NCBI GenBank assembly: GCA_008080835.1
Contig: VMDK01000030.1
Span: 1-38,216 of the forward strand
Direction of reading: 5' to 3'
DNA: 38,216 nt
Source: Sphingobacteriia bacterium
GTDB taxonomy: Bacteria > Bacteroidota > Bacteroidia > NS11-12g > UBA9320
The notes under the pieces were generated by a model that was not told where the DNA came from, searched no databases, and saw only the letters and a list, made by a program, of their open reading frames with translations. This document shows positions 19,582 to 29,381 of the stretch, in pieces (the stretch's first letter is position 1; each line of letters begins with the position of its first letter). The translations under genes and the position numbers were made by a program.

Positions 19582-20670
19582 CTATGTATGCTTTCGTTTA
19601 TTGTTCTTGTAGTCGTGAAGTACGAACGATCCCAGATCATCGAGACCGCTGTAAAATGCTTTTCCCTGGCACGCTTCACTGAATTCATCAATGAACTGCA
19701 TCAGGTATGGATCGCTGGCCACCATGAATGTGGTGACGTTGATCTTGCTCCTTCTGCATTTCACCGCTTCGTTCAAGGTCTTGTTCACGATCTTTCGATC
19801 CAAACCGTAACTGTTCTTGTAGTAGGAGGCTCCTTCTTTCAAACAACTTGGTTTACCATCCGTGATCATGAAGATCTGTCTGTTCGGATTCTTCCGCTTG
19901 CGCAAGATCTCCTGGGCGAGTTGAAGTCCGGCCACCGTATTGGTATGAAAAGGACCAACCTGTAGATAAGGTAGTTCCTTCAACGCAACAGGCCACGCAT
20001 CATTCCCGAACGCCACGATGTCGAGGGTGTCTTTCGGATACCTCGTCTGGATGAATTCTGCCAATGCCATGGCTACTTTCTTGGCGGGAGTGATCCGATC
20101 CTCCCCATACAGGATCATCGAATGGCTCAAGTCTATCATGAGCACTGTCGACGTATTCACCTTTTGCGAAGATTCGTGTACGACCATATCGTCCTGAGTC
20201 CAGATCGGACTGTCGACCCCTCTCCGGGTATGCACATTTCGCAGACTTTCGGTCAATGAGATCTTGTCTAAGCTGTCACCGTATTCATACTTGCGCATTT
20301 CCGGTTGTTTCTCATCGCCTTTTCCGGCAAATCCTGAACTGTGATCTCCAATGTCTGAACGTTTGAGCTTTCCGAAGATCTGTTCCAGGGCAGCCTGTCG
20401 GATGCTCTTTTCCATCTTGGAACTCATCTCCAATCCACTGGAACCCTGCGCGATGAATTCCTTGCGCTGGAGGTCTTCCAGAAAATCATCGATGGTATAA
20501 TCTGGTGTGGTCAGCCCGTGTTCCTCGTCCAGCGTGCGCATCCACTCAATGGCTTCGTCTACGTCGCCACTGGTGTAAGTCAGCAGTTCCACGAACAATT
20601 CGAGCAATCGCTCAAATGGCGCTCGGTTGTCTTGCGGTTTGCGATATCTGGTAAAAAGGAATCCCGACAT
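19582..20670 (-). CDS. VWA-domain protein, partner of AAA+ ATPase (BchD/CoxE-like)
   Basis: MIDAS VLMIDLSHSMILYGEDRITPAKKVAMAL; 14-nt gap to the AAA gene; ends TAG. Confidence 0.88.
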   Translation of the reverse strand: MSGFLFTRYRKPQDNRAPFERLLELFVELLTYTSGDVDEAIEWMRTLDEEHGLTTPDYTIDDFLEDLQRKEFIAQGSSGLEMSSKMEKSIRQAALEQIFGKLKRSDIGDHSSGFAGKGDEKQPEMRKYEYGDSLDKISLTESLRNVHTRRGVDSPIWTQDDMVVHESSQKVNTSTVLMIDLSHSMILYGEDRITPAKKVAMALAEFIQTRYPKDTLDIVAFGNDAWPVALKELPYLQVGPFHTNTVAGLQLAQEILRKRKNPNRQIFMITDGKPSCLKEGASYYKNSYGLDRKIVNKTLNEAVKCRRSKINVTTFMVASDPYLMQFIDEFSEACQGKAFYSGLDDLGSFVLHDYKNNKRKHT

Positions 20671-20820
20671 AACTCTTGCCTGTAATTAACTTACCAAGGT
20701 AGGAGAAAGTTTTCAAACGATTATGATGTAAGCCGCGTGTCATAACGCATTGCGACAAAAACCAATCGCTCTTTATTTACGTATCCATTATAGGACGTAT
20801 CAATAAATAAATACTACTCT

Positions 20821-21000
20821 ATGTCAAAAAAGATCACCTGCCCCAATTGTCACCATCACGATTTTGAAGTGAAGCCCAAAAGCGGAAGCCGCACTCTCGA
20901 TATTGTCGAGAAGGTATTGCTCGCTGTGGGAGCTCCGGTGAGGTGGTTCAGCAATGTGCTGATGCGGTGCAGGACATGTAGTTACAACTGGAGAGCGTAG
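20821..21000 (+). CDS. Small zinc-ribbon protein (59 aa)
   Basis: ATG..TAG reading MSKKITCPNCHHHDFEVKPKSGSRTLDIVEKVLLAVGAPVRWFSNVLMRCRTCSYNWRA; CPNC...CRTC. Not in the ORF track, apparently because it is too short. Confidence 0.7.
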   Translation: MSKKITCPNCHHHDFEVKPKSGSRTLDIVEKVLLAVGAPVRWFSNVLMRCRTCSYNWRA

Positions 21001-21001
21001 A

Positions 21002-21541
21002 TCACCACTCGTCCGACTTCTCCTCTTTCCCGACCTTCATGTATTCGGTCAAACTCTCTATGGTCTCGTCGATGTATTCGATGACCTGCTTCTTGTAGAA
21101 ATTGTAGTTCGCTTCGTTGTACCCTACTTGTGACTTATCGTTCCAGCGTGTTACATCGTAGTACGAAGGCTTCTCCCAGCGAATACGCTCAAATTCATAT
21201 TTGTATCGGCCATCCTTGAAGAATAGGTGGATCTGATAGCTGACGATTCCTCCTCCAACGACTTCATTTCCTTTTTTATCGTAGGTCATCAAGCGAAGTC
21301 TCGCCTTTCCTTCAATGACCATCTTCTCCTTATCCTTCAGCTGGATGACACCGTTGGGGTTGACGTAATACTCGTTGATCCATTCCAGTCCGCGATCGAA
21401 CAGATCCGTGTTACTGAGGCCACTCACTTCTTCGACGCTGGAGTAATATGCATGCCCTTCGTCGTTCGTTTCGAATTCGTATTCCTGAGCTTGTGTTTGG
21501 AAAGCGAAGAGCAGCGCGATGATAAAAAGATTTCGTTGCAT
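21002..21541 (-). CDS. Secreted DUF4468-like / hypothetical protein
   Basis: Signal peptide MQRNLFIIALLFAFQTQAQ; family assignment tentative. Confidence 0.6.
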   Translation of the reverse strand: MQRNLFIIALLFAFQTQAQEYEFETNDEGHAYYSSVEEVSGLSNTDLFDRGLEWINEYYVNPNGVIQLKDKEKMVIEGKARLRLMTYDKKGNEVVGGGIVSYQIHLFFKDGRYKYEFERIRWEKPSYYDVTRWNDKSQVGYNEANYNFYKKQVIEYIDETIESLTEYMKVGKEEKSDEW

Positions 21542-21641
21542 AGTTTGTTACTTTGGATTCAAATAAAACAATGATAGATGAGTTTACTCTGTTCAGAACA
21601 AGATTTGTTCCGAACTTGTTGCATCTACATATTCAAAGCAA

Positions 21642-22304
21642 GTGAATTTTCTCGCACACTACCATTTTGACCACAGGAAAGATGACCCTCATTTTAATGT
21701 AGGCTTGCTCTTTCCCGATCTGCTGAGGAACTTCATTCCCGGGGCGCGCTTCCATGATTTGGGCGCTTCTGCCCTCGGATCAGAAGCGAAGAGCTTGTAC
21801 GACGGCTGTCTTCAACATATTGCATCAGATAAGATCTTTCACAACTGGTCCGGTTTCACCGAAGGGATGTCCGTTGCCGGAGACAGTTTCAAGGAGTCAG
21901 CTGAGCCCTTCGAGCGCTTGTTCTTTCTCAACCACATCTTCGTTGAACTAGTGATAGATAAAATGTTGGTCAACGAACACCCTGATCTGCCGGAGCTTCT
22001 CTACACAGACTTTGAGAAGGCAGAACGCGGTGTTTTTAATGAGATCATGCAGGCGCTGGAGATCGCGGGACCAGAACAGTTTCATGCAGGATATGAACGT
22101 TTTATGGAAGTTCAATACCTCAGGAAGTACAAGGAATACTCTAACATTGCATACGCGCTCGGTCGCATTTGTACCAAAATGGGTCTGAAGCCGTTTACAG
22201 AATACCAAAAAAGCTACCTGCATACGGTGGCGGAAAGGATAGAAGAATTTGAATCAACCCGGCTTGATCAATTACATGAAGCTCTTCAGCAAAATAGGAT
22301 CTAG
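21642..22304 (+). CDS. ACP phosphodiesterase (AcpH-like)
   Basis: GTG start; MNFLAHYHFDHRKDDPHFNVGLLFPDLL...HNWSGF...FFLNHIFVELVIDKMLV; ends TAG. Confidence 0.8.
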   Translation: MNFLAHYHFDHRKDDPHFNVGLLFPDLLRNFIPGARFHDLGASALGSEAKSLYDGCLQHIASDKIFHNWSGFTEGMSVAGDSFKESAEPFERLFFLNHIFVELVIDKMLVNEHPDLPELLYTDFEKAERGVFNEIMQALEIAGPEQFHAGYERFMEVQYLRKYKEYSNIAYALGRICTKMGLKPFTEYQKSYLHTVAERIEEFESTRLDQLHEALQQNRI

Positions 22305-23376
22305 AGTTTGCCTCTTTGGTCTGGTCATGATATTTGGCCTGCACACATCTGCTCAGGTGGCACCGAAATATTCGAACGAATTTCTATCGATCGGAGTTGG
22401 TGCAAGAGCTGCCGGCATGTCGAATAGCGTCATTGCCGGAACGCGCGATGTGAATGCTGCCTACTGGAATCCATCGTCCCTTGTCCACATGGAGAACAAG
22501 ATCGAGTTGGCCTATATGCACAACAATTACTTCGGAGGTATCGGCAATTACGATTTCGGTGCATTGGGAGTGAAGTTGAAGGACGAAGCGGCTCTGGCTG
22601 TTGCATTCGTGCGACTCGGAATTGACGGAATCCCTAATACGCTTGATCTGATCAAAAATGGACAGATCGACTACGATCGGATCAAAGAGTTTTCTGCGGT
22701 CGACTATGCATTCATGGTCAGTTACGCGCGCAAGACCAACGTAGAAGGATTGACAATTGGTGCGAATGCAAAGGTCATCAATCGGATCGCCGGTGATTTT
22801 GCAAAAGCCTGGGGCTTTGGGATCGATGCTTCTGCGACCTACGAAACTGCTTCTGGGTGGCACATGGGAGTTATGGCTCGTGATGTGACCTCTACCTTCA
22901 ATGCATGGAGTTACAATTTCACAGAAGCTGAAAAAGACGTATTCGAGCAGACAGGAAACGAGATCCCTGAGAATTCACTGGAATTGACTTTGCCAAAATT
23001 CCAGCTCGGTATTGGTCGTCAGTTCGCTTTTTCCGACAAATTCGGCTTTTATCCCGAGCTCGATATGGACCTGACCACGGATGGCAAGAGAAACACCTTG
23101 CTACGGACCGGTTTTGTGTCAGTGGACCCCCGGGTCGGGATGGAATTTGACTTCAGAAGACTCATCTTCCTGCGCCTCGGAGCCGGGAACTTTCAGCAGA
23201 TCGACGATATTGACGACGGAGAGACCTGGACCTGGCAACCGAATTTCGGGGTAGGTCTGCACCTGCGTAAATTCGCTCTCGATTATGCGCTCACCGATGT
23301 AGGAGACCAAAGCGATGTGCTGTACTCACACGTTTTTTCCATTCGATTCAATCTGCAGGAAAAAGACGCAGAATGA
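22276..23376 (+). CDS. PorV/PorQ-like outer-membrane barrel (type IX secretion-associated family)
   Basis: Signal peptide; NEFLSIGVGARAAGMSNSVIAGTRDVNAAYWNPSSLVHM followed by FadL-like barrel. Start at MKLFSKIG; overlaps the acpH 3' end. Confidence 0.8.
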   Translation: MKLFSKIGSRVCLFGLVMIFGLHTSAQVAPKYSNEFLSIGVGARAAGMSNSVIAGTRDVNAAYWNPSSLVHMENKIELAYMHNNYFGGIGNYDFGALGVKLKDEAALAVAFVRLGIDGIPNTLDLIKNGQIDYDRIKEFSAVDYAFMVSYARKTNVEGLTIGANAKVINRIAGDFAKAWGFGIDASATYETASGWHMGVMARDVTSTFNAWSYNFTEAEKDVFEQTGNEIPENSLELTLPKFQLGIGRQFAFSDKFGFYPELDMDLTTDGKRNTLLRTGFVSVDPRVGMEFDFRRLIFLRLGAGNFQQIDDIDDGETWTWQPNFGVGLHLRKFALDYALTDVGDQSDVLYSHVFSIRFNLQEKDAE

Positions 23377-23486
23377 GCTATGAATCAGTCGTCTATGACT
23401 GAATCTCACATGGAAACTTCCCCTGCTTTACCCTAAATTCGTTTACTAAATCATACATTGCGGTATGTATGATCAAAAGCAGGATT

Positions 23487-24950
23487 ATGAAAAACTATAT
23501 TTCTACCCTCGTAATCTGCATGATGTTCGGAAGCCTTTCAGCCTCTGCTCAATCATTGCGAATCGTGTATGATCTCACCAAGGATGAGGTTGAATTTTAT
23601 CGCACGAAACCATCAGACACAGAAGGCAAACTGATTTCTCAGGCCATTGTAGGTCGGAACAAAATGGTCAAGCTGGAAGTGATCAATTTCAACAAGTTTG
23701 TCTATGCAGCGAATGCCACATTCGTTTCCAGTGAAGTGGAGACCAGTGACGGAGTCGATTTCTTCAATACGATCACCCCGTTGGTTTTACCAGGAACTTC
23801 GCAAGCATTTTTTAGCTCTCTAGGTGGAGACCTTCCGGATGATACTCGCGGAGGAGTCATGGCAACACGTGGTGCAAACTCGGCTTTTCACGATCTCCAA
23901 GAGGCATACACTACCTTGGCTAAATTGGAAAATGACGTTTCGAACCTCGATTATGCCATCAAGAGACTGAATGAACTCAAGTACAATCCTTTCTTGCCTG
24001 GAGATACGATCAAGAAAATGAGTGAACGCCTCGTTGATATGATCATGTCAACCCCTGGTGCCCAACCCGGAGACTTTGCTAATTTGGTGGTGTTGTACAA
24101 CGACCGTTACAACAAGGGTACGCAACAGCTGAGTACAGCAAGCAACCAATTCTTGTCGGCGTACAATAGCTACGCAAAGAACAGAGGTGATCAGGAATTT
24201 GAAGGCAAGGGATTAGACCAATATGCGCGAGGTGCACAGGAGAAATTGAATGCCTACACGAATGAGACAACGGTTCAGGATCTCACTGATAAGATCAATA
24301 CGTTAGAGAACATTTACACGTCGATCCAAATGAACACATTCGTCTTCAACTCCAGTCAAATGGCGAAAGATGATGAGATCGAGATCAAGCTGTTCATCTA
24401 CGAGAATCCTAAAGAAGGAGATGTCCCTGCCAACGCTGATCTCGGAAACCTGGATGTACTGACCAAGGTTAAAGAGAAGACATTCACAGTCACTGTAAAA
24501 GGTGATATGAAGATCAATAGCAGCATTGGAATGGGATTCCCATACTTTGAGTCAAACAATTCCTTCATCAACAAGGACAGTGTGATCACTACTCAACCCG
24601 GTAATAATTACTCTCCGAATCTTGCAGGATACATCAACTTCTACCCGTACTCCGGTCGTGTGGCCAATCTCGGTGGGACTTTCGGAGTGGGTGTTCCATT
24701 GACTGACAGAAACAGAAATTTGAACATATTCCTGGGTTTGTCAGGCTTGTTTGGAACAGATAATCGAATTGCTTTACATGGGGGGTTAACCCTCGGACAA
24801 GTGAAGTCATTGGATCAGGGATATCAGGTAGGTGATAAGCTTCTTTCTCCAATTCAGGAGGTGCCGGTGGTGAACACCTGGCAGTGGGGCGCCTTTGCCG
24901 GAATATCTTTCAGTCTGGCCAATTTGCAACAGCAATCTTCCGGCGACTGA
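23487..24950 (+). CDS. Hypothetical secreted protein with possible C-terminal barrel
   Basis: Signal peptide MKNYISTLVICMMFGSLSASAQ; central helical region; beta-rich C-terminus ending LANLQQQSSGD. In-frame start at 23487 preferred over 23469. Confidence 0.65.
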   Translation: MKNYISTLVICMMFGSLSASAQSLRIVYDLTKDEVEFYRTKPSDTEGKLISQAIVGRNKMVKLEVINFNKFVYAANATFVSSEVETSDGVDFFNTITPLVLPGTSQAFFSSLGGDLPDDTRGGVMATRGANSAFHDLQEAYTTLAKLENDVSNLDYAIKRLNELKYNPFLPGDTIKKMSERLVDMIMSTPGAQPGDFANLVVLYNDRYNKGTQQLSTASNQFLSAYNSYAKNRGDQEFEGKGLDQYARGAQEKLNAYTNETTVQDLTDKINTLENIYTSIQMNTFVFNSSQMAKDDEIEIKLFIYENPKEGDVPANADLGNLDVLTKVKEKTFTVTVKGDMKINSSIGMGFPYFESNNSFINKDSVITTQPGNNYSPNLAGYINFYPYSGRVANLGGTFGVGVPLTDRNRNLNIFLGLSGLFGTDNRIALHGGLTLGQVKSLDQGYQVGDKLLSPIQEVPVVNTWQWGAFAGISFSLANLQQQSSGD

Positions 24951-24983
24951 TAAACTGAGAAACTCATATTCCTCAATAATACG

Positions 24984-25012
24984 TAGGGCTGATGCGAATC
25001 AGCCCTATTTTT
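24984..25012 (+). terminator. Intrinsic terminator
   Basis: TAGGGCTGAT-GCGA-ATCAGCCCTA stem with GNRA-type loop, then TTTTT. Confidence 0.92.
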
Positions 25013-25013
25013 G
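25006..25013 (+). promoter_or_regulatory. Possible Bacteroidetes -7 box (TATTTTTG) overlapping the terminator U-tract
   Basis: Matches TAnnTTTG 24 nt before the ATG at 25038; no good -33 TTTG seen. Confidence 0.35.
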
Positions 25014-25037
25014 TGTAGTACGCTAAAAGGAAATATT

Positions 25038-25283
25038 ATGGGTAATCTGATCTGGTTTGTCATCGTTGGCGCCATCTCCGGATGGTTAGCAAATAGCATC
25101 ATGAAGAGGGGCGAAAAAGGTTTCTTGCGAAACATGCTTCTCGGTGTGGTAGGAGGAATTGTTGGCGGGAACGTTTTCAAACTTGTCGGATTGAGCACGG
25201 AACCCAACATTTTCGGTATGATAATCACGAGTGTTGCAGGAGCCGTTCTCGTGATCTGGATCGTAGAGAAGATCCGAAGTTGA
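25038..25283 (+). CDS. GlsB/YeaQ/YmgE family stress-response membrane protein
   Basis: MGNLIWFVIVGAISGWLANSIMKRGEKGFLRNMLLGVVGGIVGGNVF. Confidence 0.88.
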   Translation: MGNLIWFVIVGAISGWLANSIMKRGEKGFLRNMLLGVVGGIVGGNVFKLVGLSTEPNIFGMIITSVAGAVLVIWIVEKIRS

Positions 25284-25348
25284 ATCCCAAGACCATCTTG
25301 ACCATATTACCGTTGGCCATTTCTTTAAGTTTGTAGCTCATCGATCAA

Positions 25349-27301
25349 GTGAAGCTCAGCGTCATCATTGTAAACTATAATGTCCAGTATTTTCTGGAAC
25401 AGTGTCTCCTGACCGTGACTCGTGCAATGCGCGAGATTCCCGGAGAGGTGATCGTGGTCGACAACCATTCGGTGGATGCTTCATGCAAAATGGTCCGTGA
25501 GAATTTTCCCGACGTGATCCTGATCGAGAATGAAGACAACGTCGGTTTCTCAAAGGCTAATAACCAGGCGATCCGCATTGCTACAGGAGAATACGTCTTG
25601 CTTCTCAATCCGGATACGGTAGTGCGGGAGGATACCTTCTCCAAATGCATTGAGTTCATGGACACTCACCCTGAAGCGGGTGCCTTGGGAGTTAAGATGA
25701 TCGACGGGAAAGGGAATTACCTACCCGAATCCAAGAGAGGACTTCCAACACCTGAAGTGGCTCTGTACAAAATGCTCGGCTTGAACAAGCTGTTCCCTTC
25801 GTCTCGAAGGTTTGGGAAGTACCACATGGGATACCTCGATGAGAATGAGGTCAACGAAGTGGAAGTACTTGCCGGAGCATACATGTTCATGCGTAAGAAA
25901 GTGCTGGACGAAGTGGGTCTGCTCGATGAGACGTACTTCATGTACGGAGAGGACATCGATCTGAGTTATCGCATCACGAAAGCCGGTTACAAGAACTATT
26001 ATTTCCCGGAGTCGTCCATCATCCATTACAAAGGGGAAAGCACTAAGAAGATGACCGTGAATTACGTATTCATCTTCTATCGAGCCATGGTGATCTTCGC
26101 TCGAAAGCACTATAGCGGACAATCGGCTCGACTACTCGTCTTTCTTATCAATTCAGCCATCTACGTACGAGCGGGATTTGCTGTGCTTCAGCGATTTTTC
26201 TCTGCAAGTTGGCTGTTTTTCGTTGATACAATTTCGATAGCGGGTGGAATGTACCTGCTCAAGAATTATTGGGAAGAGCACATCAAGTTCATCGACAGTT
26301 ACCCGAAGGAATTGATGCAGATCCATGTACCGTACTACATTTTACTATGGGTCACATCGGTATATCTGAGCGGAGGATATAAAAGCCCTTACAGCACCCG
26401 ACGGGTATTGAGAGGGATAGCCTTTGGAACGGTCCTGATCGCTGCTGTTTATGGCCTGCTGCCCAACCATCTGCGATTCTCGCGAGCATTGATCATTCTT
26501 GGCGCCATTTGGGCTACTATTTCGATGTTGGGATGGCGAATTCTGGCACATTACAGAAAATATGGGAACCTGAGTTTGGGTACGCGAAATGAGGTCACAA
26601 CCGTAGTTGTTGGAAATGGAGCAGAGCGTTCGCGGGTGGCTAAAATGCTCAAGGAATATGGTTCACACATCAATCTGGTTGGATTTGTGTCGACCGATGA
26701 AGACAATAGTGATGAAGTATTGGGACAGCTCGACAGGCTCGACGAGATCTGTCAGATCTACGGAGTGGAGGAGGTCATTTTCTGCGCACAGGATGTCCCG
26801 AGCTCCAGCATCATGCTTTGGATGACGGCCATGCAGGATGAAGGGTTGAATTTTAAAATACTTCCGGAAGAGCGCTATTTTGTCATCGGAAGCAACTCCA
26901 AGAACACTTCCGGTGAATTCTATACCGAGGAGATCCACTTTAATCTCAGCGACAATTACAACTTGCGGAAGAAGCGCATGTTTGACATCTTTACATCGCT
27001 GATACTGATCGCTTTAGGTCCGGTGATAGGATGGTTTACCGGTGGGTTGCTCACACATTTCAAAAGGTGTTTTTCCGCCTTGTTCAATCGAAAGACCTGG
27101 GTTTCATACGACCCTGCTGTGAAGACCGATCATCTGCCCGCATTGAAGCCGGGGATCTTCACGGTGAGTGGTCATGTGAAGAGTCAGAAGCTCAACGATC
27201 ACATGAGGGAGAAATTGAACGTTCTATATGCCAGGAATTACACATTGGAAGCTGACCTGCAGGTCTTGGTCAGATCTTTGTTTAGACATAACAAAGACTG
27301 A
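25349..27301 (+). CDS. GT2 family glycosyltransferase fused to TM/Rossmann and sugar-transferase-like C-terminal region
   Basis: SVIIVNYNVQYFLEQCL...VVDNHSVDAS...GEYVLLLNPDTVV GT2 motifs; later VVVGNGAERSRVAKMLKEYG and NLRKKRMFDIFTSLILIAL...RKTWVSYDPA...LPALKPGIFTVS...LYARNYTLEADLQVLVRSL. Confidence 0.85.
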   Translation: MKLSVIIVNYNVQYFLEQCLLTVTRAMREIPGEVIVVDNHSVDASCKMVRENFPDVILIENEDNVGFSKANNQAIRIATGEYVLLLNPDTVVREDTFSKCIEFMDTHPEAGALGVKMIDGKGNYLPESKRGLPTPEVALYKMLGLNKLFPSSRRFGKYHMGYLDENEVNEVEVLAGAYMFMRKKVLDEVGLLDETYFMYGEDIDLSYRITKAGYKNYYFPESSIIHYKGESTKKMTVNYVFIFYRAMVIFARKHYSGQSARLLVFLINSAIYVRAGFAVLQRFFSASWLFFVDTISIAGGMYLLKNYWEEHIKFIDSYPKELMQIHVPYYILLWVTSVYLSGGYKSPYSTRRVLRGIAFGTVLIAAVYGLLPNHLRFSRALIILGAIWATISMLGWRILAHYRKYGNLSLGTRNEVTTVVVGNGAERSRVAKMLKEYGSHINLVGFVSTDEDNSDEVLGQLDRLDEICQIYGVEEVIFCAQDVPSSSIMLWMTAMQDEGLNFKILPEERYFVIGSNSKNTSGEFYTEEIHFNLSDNYNLRKKRMFDIFTSLILIALGPVIGWFTGGLLTHFKRCFSALFNRKTWVSYDPAVKTDHLPALKPGIFTVSGHVKSQKLNDHMREKLNVLYARNYTLEADLQVLVRSLFRHNKD

Positions 27302-27363
27302 GCATCTGAATGATTAAATTTACCCTCGGCTCGTATCCTGAATTAATAGGAAAAGCAGGTATC

Positions 27364-29370
27364 ATGAAAACACGATTACTCAACAATTCAGGAAACAAAA
27401 AGCAAGCATCTTTTCGACTTGCAATGTTCTTTCTATTGGCACTGTTCACTGCAACTTCATTTGCCCAGAACAAATACGCCTTGATCGTAGCCATAGGTGA
27501 CTATCCCGAAGAAACGGATTGGAATGATATCTCTTCAGTGAACGATATTCCGCTCATTGAGCAGGCCTTGATCAAGCAAGGGTTCAACTCGAAGAACATT
27601 CGAGTGCTCAAAGACGCAGAAGCAGACAAGAAGTCCATACTTTTCGCATTTGACGATATGACTCAGGACCTTGATTCAGGAGATGTGGTTGTTGTTCACT
27701 TCTCGAGTCATGGTCAGCAGATCATCGATTACAATAACGACGAGATCGATGGTTACGACGAAGCCATCGTAGCATACGGTGCTCCCGCCATCTACGATCC
27801 ACTGTACAAAGGAGAGAATCATCTGCTCGATGAAGAGCTGGGATCTGCCTTGGAAGGAATTCGCAGGAAGATCACTAAAAAGGGAGACCTCCTGGTTTTT
27901 GTAGATGCATGTCACTCCGGCACGGCTACTCGTGGTGAGGCAAAACGTCGAGGAGGTAAAGCTCCATTTGCTCCTGAAGGGTATACCGGTAAGGAGGGCG
28001 ATTCCGACATTGGGATGTACGAAGTCAATGCCAAAAGCCGTGGAGCAGGAGATGACCTGGCACCGATGGTGGTAGTTTCTGCCTCAAGAGCCGAAGAAGT
28101 GAACTACGAATACAACGGATTCGGGTCATTGTCGGTTGCGATCAGCCGCAGCATGAGCCGTCTTCAGTCCGACATGTCGTACCGAAGTTTCTTCGCAGAG
28201 ATACTCAAGGAAATGTCCGTGATAGCTCCAAAACAATCGCCTGCAATAGAAGGAGACATCGATCGCGCGCTTTTCGGAGGTAAAGTGATCGAGCAGGAAC
28301 CATACTACACGATTTACAGGATCAGGAATGAGCGCCTCAACCTGAATGGAGGAGAGCTGAACGGACTGTTCGAAGGAACCGAGATCGCCATCTTTCCTGC
28401 AGGAACAGCAGACACTAAAGGTAAAGCACCAATTGCGACCGGAGAGATAATCAGTGCAGAAGGAACCTGGTCGAATGCCCGTTTGAACAAAGCGCTTGAA
28501 GGCAACAAATCTCAGTACTGGGTATTTGTCACCAAGCAAACCTTTGGCGACATCAGAGTGAAACTCAACATATCTGAAGTAGATGAGGTGATGAAGCAAA
28601 ATGTTCGCGACTGGGCACAAGGGTTCGAAATGGCCGAATTAGTTGAGCAAGGTGGTGAGTACATGCTGGGCATGAATATGAATGCCCGAAGTGCCGGTGT
28701 GAACTATGATGTTCATTTGAAAGATATCGCTACACTCGACGTGATCGAATCGTACAGAGGCCGCGGAAGCTTTGAAAAACTGGAGGAGTACCTGATCCAA
28801 AAGGCTCGAGGTGAGTACATGAAAAATCTCGAACTCGAAGATCCGGCTCTTGATGTGGAGTTTGAATTCATACCGGTTCGATTGGAAAGAGGGGAAGTAG
28901 TTGACACGCTCAGCATCGAAGAGATTTCAAATAACGGAATGATGGAGATCAGCGCCCGCAACATGGGTGTCTTTATCCGAATCATCAACAAGGGTAGTGA
29001 GACAGCTTATTTCAACATCATCGACATCCAGCCGGATGGAGTGATAAACGGAATATTGCCTGACCCGGATCAGAATCACAATGCTGCCGATTACAAGATA
29101 GAAGCGGGACAAGAGAGTTTCGTGATCAAGGACCGATTGATCGAATTCTTCCCACCTTATGGAACGGAAGTGTTCAAACTGTTCGCCACTTACGAACCGA
29201 TCGATTTCGGACCGATCATTACTCAAAGAGATACCAGAAGTAAAAAAACCGATCTGGAGATACTGTTTGGAGAAGCGTTTGACGTGAAGAAGCGCGGTGG
29301 AAAGTCTACTACTGTTCGCTCCGACATGCAGGCGAGCACTCACAGTGTGACTTTCAAGATCGTACCATAA
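27364..29370 (+). CDS. Secreted caspase-family (C14) peptidase with DUF4384-like C-terminal region
   Basis: Signal peptide; KYALIVAIGDYPE; catalytic His HFSSHGQQI and Cys VFVDACHSGTATRG; downstream region resembling DUF4384. Start at MKTRLL (27364). Confidence 0.85.
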   Translation: MKTRLLNNSGNKKQASFRLAMFFLLALFTATSFAQNKYALIVAIGDYPEETDWNDISSVNDIPLIEQALIKQGFNSKNIRVLKDAEADKKSILFAFDDMTQDLDSGDVVVVHFSSHGQQIIDYNNDEIDGYDEAIVAYGAPAIYDPLYKGENHLLDEELGSALEGIRRKITKKGDLLVFVDACHSGTATRGEAKRRGGKAPFAPEGYTGKEGDSDIGMYEVNAKSRGAGDDLAPMVVVSASRAEEVNYEYNGFGSLSVAISRSMSRLQSDMSYRSFFAEILKEMSVIAPKQSPAIEGDIDRALFGGKVIEQEPYYTIYRIRNERLNLNGGELNGLFEGTEIAIFPAGTADTKGKAPIATGEIISAEGTWSNARLNKALEGNKSQYWVFVTKQTFGDIRVKLNISEVDEVMKQNVRDWAQGFEMAELVEQGGEYMLGMNMNARSAGVNYDVHLKDIATLDVIESYRGRGSFEKLEEYLIQKARGEYMKNLELEDPALDVEFEFIPVRLERGEVVDTLSIEEISNNGMMEISARNMGVFIRIINKGSETAYFNIIDIQPDGVINGILPDPDQNHNAADYKIEAGQESFVIKDRLIEFFPPYGTEVFKLFATYEPIDFGPIITQRDTRSKKTDLEILFGEAFDVKKRGGKSTTVRSDMQASTHSVTFKIVP

Positions 29371-29381
29371 ACTGAACCAAC

